From positions 2,573,973-2,637,972 of the forward strand of contig WBVU01000003.1 of the NCBI GenBank assembly GCA_009192285.1: a stretch of 64,000 nucleotides of DNA, read 5' to 3'. Source of the stretch: Morchella semilibera (lineage: Eukaryota; Ascomycota; Pezizomycetes; Pezizales; Morchellaceae). Position 1 is the first letter of the stretch. Every line of letters begins with the position of its first letter. Both the position numbers and the translations under genes were made by a program. The notes under the pieces are model-generated. The model made no database searches. It saw nothing but the letters and a program-made list of their open reading frames with translations, and had not been told where the DNA came from. Positions 45,911-56,330 of the stretch are shown here, piece by piece.

Positions 45911-48900
45911 TGATTGATAATCCTTTTTGAACTCGATCGTACGTTCGATTCATAATCGACTCTCCGATCGTTCGTCGGCGGCGGAGCGATAGGCCCTGTT
46001 CCATAGGAGTTGAAACAGATTTGCAATCCTCCATTCCATATTTTTTCAGCAGATTGTTGATAAACCTGGTTTGACTTATTTCAATAACCCCTTCATTACG
46101 TTCGATATCGATACCGATATATTGTCGTGCGCTACCGAGGTCGGTCATTCGATATCGTTCCTTCAATTTCTGTTTAAGAGCAAGAATCTTGGTGTTATCT
46201 GATCCTGTAATGAGAATATCATCAACATATAGAAGAACGATCATGTCGCGCGCGTCGGATCGATAAACGTTCGGATCGAAGTTCGATTGTATTAGACCAA
46301 TTGATATAAAATAGGTATCTATATCCTGATACCATAGTCTGGGTGCCTGTTTCAAACCATACAGTGCTTTCTGTAGTTTACAGACCTGTTTTGGTTTTCT
46401 ATCGCTTCGATCGTCATCGATTGGACCGTTGTTCGCATCGATCGTCTCGTTCGTATAAGCAAGCCAACCATAACCTTGAGGTAAGTGCATATATATATCT
46501 TCCATAACAGGGGGATTTAAAAAAGCAGTTACCACATCCATTTGTTCAACTCGCCAGCCACGTTCGGCCGCGATCGCTATCAAAGACCTAAAGCTCACAA
46601 GCTTTGCGACTGGAGCGAACGTTTCATCGAAGTCCAAACCTTCAACTTGTTGAAAGCCTTTAATAACAAGACGAGCTTTGTATCTCCTACTTCCATTAGG
46701 ATTAATCTTGAGTTTATATACCCATTTGCAGTCAATAATTGTCTTATCAAAAGGGACATTTTCCACTGGCACATAAGACCAAGTCTGATTATCAATAAGG
46801 GATGAGAATTCTTCTCTCATGGCAACCTTCCACTCATTGCACTGACTATGATAAAGGGCTTCCCAGTAGCTAATTGGTTCACCTGCTTCATCTACAGTCG
46901 CTGCGTTCGCACGAACCGGTAAAGCGATTCGTTGACGAAGCGAACGTCGAAGTGCACGCGTTCGTGATTCACGGTCGTCACCGCCCGAACGTCTCAACTC
47001 AGGTTGCTCACTAGAGCCTTCATCCACAGTTGGGCCCACTGTCTGGATGGCATCAGCTACTTGCTGGAAACTAGTACTCTTCATATCATGAGATACGGAA
47101 ACACCTTTTTCAGCCCCAATAACTTGCACCTCAGCCAGTGCAGGGGTAACTGATGGAAGCACATCCAGCGCACCAGACTTAACGGCTGACCTCGTATCGA
47201 CGACGGAATTAATAGTGCTATTAGAACTGATAGGAACAAGTTCATAGTCTATTTGAGAGTCCTCATCTGGAAACTCATATCCATCCATTTCTGGGAAACA
47301 TTCCTTTAATGCAGGGGTATCTTCGATTTCGTCACGTTCGCTGTCGTGCGTTCCGACAACTGAATTTTCATCAAACACAACATCTGAGGCATGGATTGTG
47401 CATTTCCTAACTGGATCCCAAAGCTTCCAAATTTTGGTTGTATCATGCACATACCCCAGCATCATGCATTCTCTGGATCTTGATGAGAACTTATTTGCTC
47501 TTTGTTCTTTGGGAATCAACTTATGAGCTGAGCAACCAAATCTTCTAAGATGATGATAGACTGGCTTCTTTCCCCATAAGCGTTCGTACGGAGTCGCGCC
47601 ATCGTTCGAGCTCGTTGGCGTTCGTTCGTGAAGATAGGTTGCAGTATTAATTGCTTCAGCCCAAAACTCCATTTCCACCTTACTATCAATCATCATTGAT
47701 CTTGCCTTGGTTACCAGTGTCCTAATCATCCTTTCACTGACTCCATTTTTATGCTGAGTATATGGTGGTGAAGGTTCAAAGGAAATTCCATAAACTCTGA
47801 GAATCCCTCTCATAAGGCTGTTGTCATATTCTCCTCTTCCATTATCACAACGGAATCGAGCGAACGTTGCGTTCGGAAATAATGCTTCAACTCTGGACAG
47901 AAATTCCTGAAAGGTAGAAACAATTTCATTGGATGTTTTTGTATGTAGGAAATAGACAAACACAGCTCTGGAATAATCATCAATATAGATGATAAAATAT
48001 TTCTTTCCAGAGAATGAGAGAGGACTGATAGGACCACATAGATCAGAATGAATTAACTCGAACGGACGTGTCGCTCGTCGAACGGGAATGCGAACGAATT
48101 TCCTTTGTTGTTTGGCTTTAATGCAAACTGTACAAGGATGATTGTTTGGTTCTTCAATGGAGGGTATAGGAATGATATTCTTGACATCATGGAGGTTGAG
48201 ATGAGCAAGTCTTTTGTGCCATAATTCAAGAGTTTTGATACTGTTAATAGGAGGTATAGCGGCAGCTGACAATAGTGTTGGTAATGTAGTTGACACTTCG
48301 TACGGCTCGGACGGTTCGGGTAGTCGAGACGATTCGGACGATTGAGATTGTAGCGATAGCGATCGTTCCGACCGTAACATATCGACATCGACAACAGCAG
48401 AAGCAGCAGTCATGGGAGTATGATGTATATTTGCTCTATAGCTATTGTGTTTTAATTTATAGACTCCAGCAATCTGTTGGAAAGAAAATCGATTATCGTT
48501 CGTCGATCGGGACGTGTTTGTCGATCGGGACGCGATCGTGCAGGTACCTTTCTGGAAGGTTATAATATAATCTTCAGACAGCTTATTGACTGATAAGAGA
48601 GAGGTGTGAATTTGAGGGACAAATAGAACCTCCAATCTGAAGGTAAAGCCAGGTATCATAAAGTCAACCTTTCCAACTCCTACAGCTGGAATCTTAGAAC
48701 CATCTCCAAGCCCAACATCAAAGTTCTTTTCCAACCTCTTTAATGTACCTGGTACAAATATATCTATATCTCTTGTAAAGTGATGTGTGGCACCAGAATC
48801 CAGAATCCACTCTGTACTTATTGTTTCTGTGTTTCTGCCAAAAGATACCATTAATGCCTGAGCACCTAAAGCAATAGATGCCTCTCCACTGTTCAATCGT

Positions 48901-49889
48901 TGTCGTACGTTATCGAACGATTGTAGTTCGTTATCGTTTGTCGTATTATCGCTTCGTACGTGATCGTTTCGTGCGTTGCGCTGATGATATGGGGTATCCC
49001 TAGACTTTCTGAATTTGGCCTTCATTTCTTCTGCCTTTTTCTTCAAGGGACAGTCTGAAATGATGTGTCCTTTCTCAGTACAATGAAAGCATACATAGTT
49101 GGTATAGTTAGGTCTTCGACCGTTGCTCGATCGTTGATGTCCGCCTCGACCGTATCGTCGATAGGTTTGTCGACCGTACCGCTCGTTGGCATTCGTATTA
49201 CCGTTCGCAATAAGCGCATTCATGTCAGTCATAGTAGTGCTGGAATTGGAAGATGCTCCAACTTGTGCAATACGATTGTTGTATTCCATTGACCAGTTTT
49301 TCAGTGTATCAATGACATAATCAATGGTGAGTTTATCTTGTGATTTATGATTGATAATATCAATGATACTATTGTAGTGAGGAGGAAGACTGGTTAAGAT
49401 CTTGTCGATCAGATCGTCGTCGGAAATCGGTCGATCGGTATTTGCAAGTTGTTCTTTTATGTTGAGAAGATTTGGTATATAGCAGGTATGAATATCGTTT
49501 CCATCTGGTTTGAGAGCATTGAATTGACGTTTAAGAGCGTTGTGTCCGGTTCGTGTGTTTGCATTATTTGTTTTAGCCATTAGCTCCTCCCACATTTCAT
49601 TTGGACTAGTCAATTGACTAATATAATGCCCAACTTCATTGCTACAAGAGCTACTGATCATAGCCGCTGTGATTCCCGCACGTCGACGGTAGTCGGACAT
49701 CGCTGCGCTTCGATTAGGCGAGGGAGCAGGCTCTACTCCCATGGTAATATCCAAACAGTCCTCAGCTTGAAGCATGACTTTAATTTTAGGACACCATTGG
49801 TGGTAGTTGCTTGCTGTAAGCTTGGGGGTTGAACTATATTTCCCTCTATAAATAGAGTCTTCATAGTGGGTGGTATTGTTGGTTGACAT
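45867..49889 (-). CDS. copia gag-pol polyprotein (gag to reverse transcriptase)
   Basis: A 1340-aa ORF. Gag occupies about residues 1-290 with a CCHC zinc knuckle (C267, C270, H275, C280 in CFHCTEKGHIISDC). Aspartic protease has DSGATHH at about 364. Integrase follows with an HHCC zinc-binding region (LWHKRLAHLN, CTVCIKAKQQRK) and the catalytic core (HSDLCGPI, RCDNGRGEY, HKNGVSERM). Reverse transcriptase carries KWVYKLKINPNGS, ALYGLKQAPRLW and the active-site YVDDILITG at about 1220. The order integrase before RT defines Ty1/copia. Linker regions hold Asp/Arg/Asn/Ser-rich insertions encoded by CGATCG-type words, for example in ANNGPIDDDRSDRKPK. The frame ends after a shift near 45925, so RNase H is in a separate frame. 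Confidence 0.93.
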   Translation of the reverse strand: MSTNNTTHYEDSIYRGKYSSTPKLTASNYHQWCPKIKVMLQAEDCLDITMGVEPAPSPNRSAAMSDYRRRAGITAAMISSSCSNEVGHYISQLTSPNEMWEELMAKTNNANTRTGHNALKRQFNALKPDGNDIHTCYIPNLLNIKEQLANTDRPISDDDLIDKILTSLPPHYNSIIDIINHKSQDKLTIDYVIDTLKNWSMEYNNRIAQVGASSNSSTTMTDMNALIANGNTNANERYGRQTYRRYGRGGHQRSSNGRRPNYTNYVCFHCTEKGHIISDCPLKKKAEEMKAKFRKSRDTPYHQRNARNDHVRSDNTTNDNELQSFDNVRQRLNSGEASIALGAQALMVSFGRNTETISTEWILDSGATHHFTRDIDIFVPGTLKRLEKNFDVGLGDGSKIPAVGVGKVDFMIPGFTFRLEVLFVPQIHTSLLSVNKLSEDYIITFQKGTCTIASRSTNTSRSTNDNRFSFQQIAGVYKLKHNSYRANIHHTPMTAASAVVDVDMLRSERSLSLQSQSSESSRLPEPSEPYEVSTTLPTLLSAAAIPPINSIKTLELWHKRLAHLNLHDVKNIIPIPSIEEPNNHPCTVCIKAKQQRKFVRIPVRRATRPFELIHSDLCGPISPLSFSGKKYFIIYIDDYSRAVFVYFLHTKTSNEIVSTFQEFLSRVEALFPNATFARFRCDNGRGEYDNSLMRGILRVYGISFEPSPPYTQHKNGVSERMIRTLVTKARSMMIDSKVEMEFWAEAINTATYLHERTPTSSNDGATPYERLWGKKPVYHHLRRFGCSAHKLIPKEQRANKFSSRSRECMMLGYVHDTTKIWKLWDPVRKCTIHASDVVFDENSVVGTHDSERDEIEDTPALKECFPEMDGYEFPDEDSQIDYELVPISSNSTINSVVDTRSAVKSGALDVLPSVTPALAEVQVIGAEKGVSVSHDMKSTSFQQVADAIQTVGPTVDEGSSEQPELRRSGGDDRESRTRALRRSLRQRIALPVRANAATVDEAGEPISYWEALYHSQCNEWKVAMREEFSSLIDNQTWSYVPVENVPFDKTIIDCKWVYKLKINPNGSRRYKARLVIKGFQQVEGLDFDETFAPVAKLVSFRSLIAIAAERGWRVEQMDVVTAFLNPPVMEDIYMHLPQGYGWLAYTNETIDANNGPIDDDRSDRKPKQVCKLQKALYGLKQAPRLWYQDIDTYFISIGLIQSNFDPNVYRSDARDMIVLLYVDDILITGSDNTKILALKQKLKERYRMTDLGSARQYIGIDIERNEGVIEISQTRFINNLLKKYGMEDCKSVSTPMEQGLSLRRRRTIGESIMNRTYDRVQKGLSIIDRIFNVVDDSYKT

Positions 49890-50005
49890 AGTTGTAGTTA
49901 GTTCGGTTCGATCGTTATGTAATCGCTTCGTTCGAGGACGCTTCGTTCGATAGGGTAATGAGGATAGAAATAGATTGAATATATTTTTAGAGATAAGAGC
50001 TAGCC

Positions 50006-50017
50006 GGGCTCATAACC
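50006..50017 (-). other. primer-binding site (half-tRNA initiator Met type)
   Basis: Directly inside the 5' LTR (element orientation) the minus strand reads GGTTATGAGCCC. Its complement GGGCTCATAACC is the anticodon stem-loop region of initiator methionine tRNA, not a tRNA 3' end. Known copia elements of Drosophila prime with a 5' half of initiator Met tRNA cut in the anticodon loop; this site fits the same mechanism. Confidence 0.72.
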
Positions 50018-50218
50018 TGTTTGAAATATTGACTCTGGCAGCGAATATAATTCTTGTCCTGTCTACTTGTAATACAGGAGGGAATTTAATAGCCCTTTTA
50101 TAATAATAATAGCCTTGGCAAACAGCAGTAATGACATAATATAAGAGTGGTCTAGACCTTGCCACAATTATTACATAGGAGGATATATTTTCCCCGGCTC
50201 GCAATGATAATCTCAACA
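50018..50218 (-). repeat. 5' LTR of the copia element
   Basis: 201 bp, TG...CA ends on the plus strand, followed by target duplication GTGAT at 50219-50223. It carries the element promoter, transcription going leftwards on this window. Confidence 0.97.
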
Positions 50219-50583
50219 GTGATGATTGTACTGTGGTGGGTGGATAACAGTCCACCACCATCAATAGGCTAGGATAGGCAGTAGGAAGGTGGACGAGATG
50301 CATCTTCATTCATTCCCCCGGTCCGTTTGTTATGGGCAGCGCTGGGAAGAGACGTTGGTGATCTGCTGCCGGCCAGGTAGGGGCAGCTTATATACTCAAT
50401 AGCTAAAATCATGATGGATGGACCAGCTGCTTCTAATATAAATATCCATAAATCATTGCATTCTAAGTTAAGTTACAGCTGAGAAATCGTACCCCCGGGG
50501 GGGACTACCTCCCTCTCTATGTCTATGTAATCCAGCCTATGATAAACTACAAGAAGTAGCCAAAAACCCAAAAGGGAACTACT
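50219..50583. other. spacer between copia element and secreted protein gene
   Basis: About 365 bp with no gene. It is the 3' flank of the minus-strand gene ending at 50584. Confidence 0.6.
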
Positions 50584-51624
50584 CTACATCCCCACATTCT
50601 TTCCTTTCTTCGCACCCTGTCCTCCCTGTGCTCCCGCCTCTCCAGTACTGGCACCGGCGGCACCAGCGCCCTTCCCGCCAATCCCCTCCTCATGGTTAAT
50701 GCTCGTCGGGTCCTGCCCAAACCTATACTCCGCAGCGATGCGATTAAAGATCTCCGGATTGATCGAGCTGACCGGCTTGACCCCAATCTTCTCCGACTCG
50801 GGCGTCCAGAGATAGTTTGGCGTAGCCCCCGAGGATCCGCCTCCTCCCCCGCGCCTCGCCAGCCTGGAACCGGCCGGCGGCTGTTGCTTCCACGGCTTGT
50901 TGTCAGCGTTGTAGGCAATGTTTCCGGGCATCAGGATGGTATCGAGGTGGCCCTGGAGGCCCTGGAAGCTGGTGGCCCGCTCATAGCGCGATGCGTAGTC
51001 TTTGAACAGCTGGTCAAACTCCTCGCTGGTGATCTCGACCTCGTTGAGCTCTAGGTTATCGATCTCTTCCTCGGCCTGTTGCTGCTCGGGGGTTGGCTCC
51101 GGTTCCGGTGCTGGCTCGGGCTCGGGCTCGGGCTCGGGCTGGGGCTTCTTGCCTTTGTTGAACATGCTTGGGATGGCGCGTTTCTCGAGGTCTCCCGAGT
51201 CCTCGGCTTCGCCTTCGGCGGAGGCCTCTTCCGCGTCGGCGCGGGATTGCTCGTTCTGGGCTTTCATAGCATCCATGAACTTCTTGAAGTTCTTTCCAAG
51301 CGGCGACAGCCATTCCTGGAGGCTGGCGTCGTTGCTAAATTGGACGTTGGACTTGGGGGCGAGGAATTCGAGGTCCTCGTCGGTGACGTCAATCTCGCCT
51401 TCGCCCGCGGGGTCGGTGGCCCATTGCTTGGGCTTCTGGATGCGGTCATTGACGATGGGGAGGAGGATGTCGTATGCTGTGGGGGGCTCGACGACGGCTT
51501 GTTCTTGGGCCTGGGGAGGGGGAGGGGGAGGTGCTTGGGCAACTTGCCATGGGAGGGGGTAGGGGACCGCCGGTGCGGCTAGGGCGGCAGGGGCGAGGAG
51601 GAGAGCGGGGAGGAGGAATTGCAT
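50584..51624 (-). CDS. secreted acidic protein with Pro/Glu repeat and Kex2-type sites
   Basis: Single exon, 346 aa. The chosen start at 51624 places a clean signal peptide MQFLLPALLLAPAALA at the N-terminus; the ORF is open another 35 codons upstream but that part is leader-like. The mature protein begins Pro-rich (AQAPPPPPPQ), then an acidic region, then a tandem EP repeat (PQPEPEPEPEPAPEPEPTPE) at about residues 195-215. Dibasic sites LEKR (about 183) and LARR (about 281) fit Kex2 processing. A glycine-rich tail ends at GKNVGM. I do not recognise a catalytic family; it may be a processed secreted or cell-surface protein. A TATA box lies at 51753-51760 on the minus strand. Confidence 0.8.
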   Translation of the reverse strand: MQFLLPALLLAPAALAAPAVPYPLPWQVAQAPPPPPPQAQEQAVVEPPTAYDILLPIVNDRIQKPKQWATDPAGEGEIDVTDEDLEFLAPKSNVQFSNDASLQEWLSPLGKNFKKFMDAMKAQNEQSRADAEEASAEGEAEDSGDLEKRAIPSMFNKGKKPQPEPEPEPEPAPEPEPTPEQQQAEEEIDNLELNEVEITSEEFDQLFKDYASRYERATSFQGLQGHLDTILMPGNIAYNADNKPWKQQPPAGSRLARRGGGGGSSGATPNYLWTPESEKIGVKPVSSINPEIFNRIAAEYRFGQDPTSINHEEGIGGKGAGAAGASTGEAGAQGGQGAKKGKNVGM

Positions 51625-54528
51625 GGTGGTTGTATAACTGTACAAATGAACGGTTCCTTCTGGTGGAGGATTTAATGTAATGAATGACGACGGAGAGGTA
51701 TAGTGCAAGAAGAGAAGAAGGCCTACCAAGAGGGGCGAGGGGTACTGGGGGATATTTATAGGCCTTTTGTGCGGGGTTCTTATTTCTCCCTCTTGATAAC
51801 ACCGGGGGTCATCTTTCTGAGATACGACATAGTGATTAATTGAGCGATAGTGGAATATTCCACCAGCACCTAGTGTTTCTCAAAGGACCAGGCGCTAGAG
51901 ATGATGAAGGTTCTATTTAAACTACATCGGGTCGTAGTACCCATCGTGATAGTTCTCCAGGTCTCAAAAGATGTGTCTAGAACGTTACCGCTAGATGTAA
52001 GTATGTATGTAGATGGTGGCGGCGTGGTCTTAGTGTCATAGGAAGATACTTACTTGTATATAAATAGTAGTTGTCGCCCTTATTAGAGCGCAGCCTTTCT
52101 CCCACCAGATAGTTGCGAGGAGGTTTAACGATACACTAACCGTTGTTTCTCCATAACAGTTAGCGTTTAATACCCGACGCTAAAGTAAGGCCCTGGTTGT
52201 CGAGTGAGAATCTATGATTAATTATGAAAAACTGCGGATGTGCGAAAATTAACGAAAGAATTAATGTAATGCCTGGAGACAAAATTATTACTGAGAATTT
52301 GTATTTATACTGAAGTTTGAGTCCAAAACATCAGCACTTAAAGCACCCAAATGTTCACAATCCCGGTCGAGTGTGCTGGTTTGGGAATGGACAGATAGAA
52401 GCGAAACAAAGAAAAATATCTGTATACGTCCATAAAGAGAAAGTAAAGAAAGCTTTATCCCGATAGGGAAAGAATGAGACTAAATAAGGGGAGGTAAAGG
52501 AACAAGGACTTTGCGCCGATTCGTCAGCTCCCCCCACCTGGAGACATATTCCAGAGTGGAGGCAAAATCCCCACCGAGAAAGGCAGAATAGTGGGTCTTG
52601 GCGCTAGTCTGCCAAACTTACACGAAACCATGTTTTCTAATATTCGGGGCCAAAAACACATTTTCGTGTTATCTGTGGCTGAAACCCTAACCCTGTAATC
52701 TGGCTTCGATTTGGCTGCCTAGTGAGAGGGGATATTTGCCTTCTCCCGACAGCTAGGTAGATGATGCACTCTGCAGTGCATGTCGAACCGTCCTTTCAGT
52801 TACATCCGGTATTGTAGTACCCTGGCGCCTTCATAACCTTTGACGTTTGAGACAATGCAGTTGTAACATGACACCACCTTGACAGAGCGCCGTAGCTTGA
52901 TCAAAGGTTCGCCTCTCAAAAATGTCCGCAGAATCTGAAACTGGTTGCCAGAAAACACGCTACCCGAAGGAGAAGGCCAACTTACAACCAGAAGCACAAT
53001 AATCTTCATCATGCAAATTGATGATGCGCGCTGGAGGTTTCCAGCGGAAAGAAGCGGCGGTAGGTCTTTGCCCTTCGGTTATGATATCCCTTTATCGACG
53101 TGGCATGAAGAAATTGCTCGCAGAGGAAATGCTGCCTCAGAAAGAAAAGTGCTTCTTCCGACGTGTCTGTCTATGGGGGAAGGTTGTTCCTGTTGCAATT
53201 TTTAGCTGGTGCTCGACTCATAAGGCTGCATGCACCCATACATCATCGGCGTTTCAGTCAGTCGGCTGGTGGACCTGTTGAGTAATCACTCCCGAAACCC
53301 TAGGGCTGAAAGCTGACACGACGGGGGGCGGGGTAGTATCTCCGGGTCGTGTGTGCCTGATCATCCTGGCTTGTGGGTGTGTGTTGTGTGTGTGTGGGGG
53401 GGGGGGGGGGGAAGCGGGGAGCTGAAGGAACAGGGTGGTGGATGTCTCGGCCTTTACCGGCGCGCGTGCGAGACGCCACACCCACGTTGTGAATATTATT
53501 ACGAGTGATGCGATGTGATGTTATGCGTGGGACCGAGACACAGAGAGCTGGGACCTGGACACTGGTGGCAAGAGATGAACTCGGACCTAAATTATATATT
53601 CTTATCTTGATATATCGTTGGACTTACTGACTTGCAATTGCCGAAAGGTGTGCTGTTGTAGGTTACAGGGTTGGAACACAAGTCCAAAAGATCTTTTTGT
53701 GGAGCGAACGGGTCCCAAAAGGAGCTGAGACTTGAAGAGGGGACATCTTTGTCGGATGAGAACCTCCGTTAGGGTAGGAGACTTGTGGTGTACCTTCCTC
53801 CCGTGTATATAATCTAATTCAAGCCGGCGCTTGTTCATGAATAAACGCGTTTTTAGTAGTAAGCAACTTATCTGGTGGTATTCACACACGCTCACTCGTT
53901 TATGATGACATATATGGATGACGTCTGGCTTGCTCTTTGATTGCTGTAATTGATTAAACCTCTGGCTCTGCGAAGCCCGTGGATAGAGAAGAAGAATATA
54001 GCGAAGGGGGATGGGGTGTGACGAAGAGTAGAATGTGCATGTGAAGAAGAAGATAGGAAGTGATGAAGAAGGGGAAGAAGAAGTGGTGGTGAAGGAAGAG
54101 AAGGAGAGACAAGTATGTACATGTAGGCACTCGTAATAAACATATGACTACATGTACGTATAGCGGCAGAATATTATATAGCCGATGTATACGTATTAAC
54201 AACCAAGAGGATACATATGTACTTACTAGTTGCCAGAAAACATCTTCAGTCAGTTCATCAACTTTAACTATCGTAATGAAAGTGCTTCCCACTACTACCC
54301 ACTACGATATGGAGGAAAATTCAGCCCAGAAGTTATTGCACATTCTGTTGGGTATAGTTGCAAATACCCTTTAGGAGGGGGCTAACCTTGTTAACTGACT
54401 GCCCCTACTTTATTGCTTTAGCTATCACCATTACCATCATCGTCATCGTAAGGAATTCCATTTGATCAAGTCATCCCAAAATCATCATAGCCTTAAAACT
54501 AAACAAAATCGAGCAAAAACTAACGTAT
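51625..54528. other. intergenic region
   Basis: Starts with the promoter of the secreted protein (TATAAATA on the minus strand at 51753-51760). The rest shows no assignable gene. It holds a telomere-like AAACCCTAACCCTG at 52682-52695, a run of about 14 G at 53397-53411, TC/GAA-rich tracts near 54040-54110 and TACATGTA at 54118 and 54149. Confidence 0.55.
51753..51760 (-). promoter_or_regulatory. TATA box of the secreted Pro/Glu protein gene
   Basis: TATAAATA on the minus strand, about 130 bp upstream of the start codon at 51624. Confidence 0.5.
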
Positions 54529-56330
54529 CTACCAGTCGAAGGCTTCCGTGTGCAGATACAGCTCCTGCAACCCGTTCCTGCGATCATTGACCTTCCTCTG
54601 TAACCCTGCAACGCTGTTCGCAACGTCACCGCGCAACTCTTTCGGTCCGGAAGCTGCAGCACCACGGGGGTAATTCATTAGCATAATTCTTGAATCCCAA
54701 GATAGAGCCGTACGCCATACCAATCACACAAACCCTCTCTCCCATCTCCGCGGCCCACTTTTCCAGAATCTGTCCACAGTCCGGCCTCCCCTTCGCCATA
54801 TACACTCCTTCTGGCACTTCCGCCTGATCAGCTTTCTCTCCCTCCTCATTCCCCTCACCTCCAGTAACGAAAAATCTACACTCAACCCCCGTGACCGCAA
54901 CCGCCTCCGCAACCTCACCCTCAAACCACGCCAACATCCTCCGGTCTCTCACCACCCACACCAACCTCACCCTCTCTACGCATCCCACCCTGCTCCTCAT
55001 ACACCTTAGCAGCCATCCCAGAACCCCCACCACCGCCGTAACTCCACTCCCTCCCGCAATCAGCACCACCCCACTAAAAGCCTCCACCGCCCTTGGCACT
55101 CCGCCATACGGCCCATCCACCACCACCTTCACCGTTGCCTCTGACCCCTCCTCTGGGTCCGCGGCCGCCACAAAAAGCTTCTTCGTGAACCCCGAGCGCG
55201 GCTTCACAACCACAACCATCGTGTTCAAGTCACCGCGGTCCTCGGCCACGCTACATATAGAGAACGGGTGGTTGTCAAAGACGGACAGCCCCGGAAAGCG
55301 CAGGAAGACGTGCTGTGCGGGCGTCCATGTATGCGTTGTTGGGATTGTGATCATCACGCAGTCGCCGGAGACTAGTTGGGCCGTGCACGGAAGTGCGGAA
55401 TTGAAGGTTGTATTCATAAATCGGAGGAGCAGGCTGGCAATCCAGAGGGCGGCGGTAGTCCATAAGTAGGTCCATGATGTAAGAAGGTCCTCGCAGTGCC
55501 AGAACATGAATGCCAGGTACAGGACAGCGGCGAGTATATGCGTGCTCACAAAGAGCTCATAGCAATATTTCCTATACATAATTAGCAAACCTACTATCGC
55601 CTCAAAATAACACCCTAACACTCAAATTCCACACTCACCTCAACGGCGCAAAACTCCCTCCCACTAGTACCACCAACGCCGCCAGCGCCCCACACCCATT
55701 CGAATTCATCACATCCTCTGCCCACACACTTCGCAGTTCCTCTGCCCCGCCCTCTCTCAGAGGCTGCACCAGAAATGGCACCGTATGTACGACTCCCAAA
55801 AACAGCACCAATCTCGCCCCCCACCGATGCAGAACATTCAACTTCTCGTGCGACACGCCAGTCAGATACGTCACTATATTTGCCTTAAATGCCAGCAAAT
55901 AGACTCCCGGGGTCAGTCCCACCGCAAACAACCCTGCGCGCAGCGCAAGCGGCGGAGACCCGCCGGACCGCTGAGGGCGGTAGTATGGCTGCACGGTGAA
56001 GGTCCATATGAGTGTAAATAGCAAGAGGGACACTATGAGGATCACTGGGCCGAGTGCGGGCAACCTCTGGAGGGGGCGGCGATATATCACTGTTCGTAGC
56101 AGTGCGGCGGTGTGGTCATAGAGGGAGGGGGTTGATAGTGCTCTGGGTTTGGAAGATGATGAGAGACGGCGGCGGTCGAGGAGAGACTGGAGCATGTGGC
56201 GGAGTGTGAAGAGAGCCAGGATGGTGCAGAGGAAGATGGTGAGGGCGCGGGGGTACTTCCATTGGCTGACCCAAGGATCGAGGATCTGGGCGGCTTCAAT
56301 GGCCGCCGAGGAGGTGTTGGTCATGTCCAT
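54529..56330 (-). CDS. ferric/cupric reductase (FRE family)
   Basis: Three exons on the minus strand (56330-55639, 55571-54721, 54653-54529) give 555 aa; both introns are 67 bp. FRE proteins carry electrons from cytosolic NADPH through FAD and two hemes across the plasma membrane to reduce extracellular iron or copper. Several membrane helices span residues 30-275. The four heme-binding histidines sit in two pairs with 13 residues between, His168/His182 and His242/His256. The FAD motif is DNHPFSIC and the NADPH-binding loop is IAGGSGVTAV. The last exon joins VCVIASGPKELR and ends LYLHTEAFDW. There is no clear signal peptide, and the lumenal N-terminus is short. It faces away from the copper transporter gene across 808 bp, which favours a role in copper uptake. 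Confidence 0.92.

Larger units (their letters stand above)
44659..50218 (-). mobile_element. complete Ty1/copia LTR retrotransposon
   Basis: A 5,560-bp element in minus orientation, flanked by a 5-bp target duplication GTGAT (44654-44658 and 50219-50223). It has two 201-bp LTRs that look identical base for base, a primer-binding site, a polypurine tract and gag-pol coding sequence in the copia order gag, protease, integrase, reverse transcriptase, RNase H. Identical LTRs mean a recent insertion. One frameshift separates the RNase H end from the rest. CG-rich words such as CGATCG and TTCGTTCG are concentrated in patches throughout. Confidence 0.97.

Noticed and set aside
51625-51729. 35-codon N-terminal extension of the secreted Pro/Glu protein
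   Set aside because: It would bury a clear signal peptide; the downstream ATG gives a normal secretory start.
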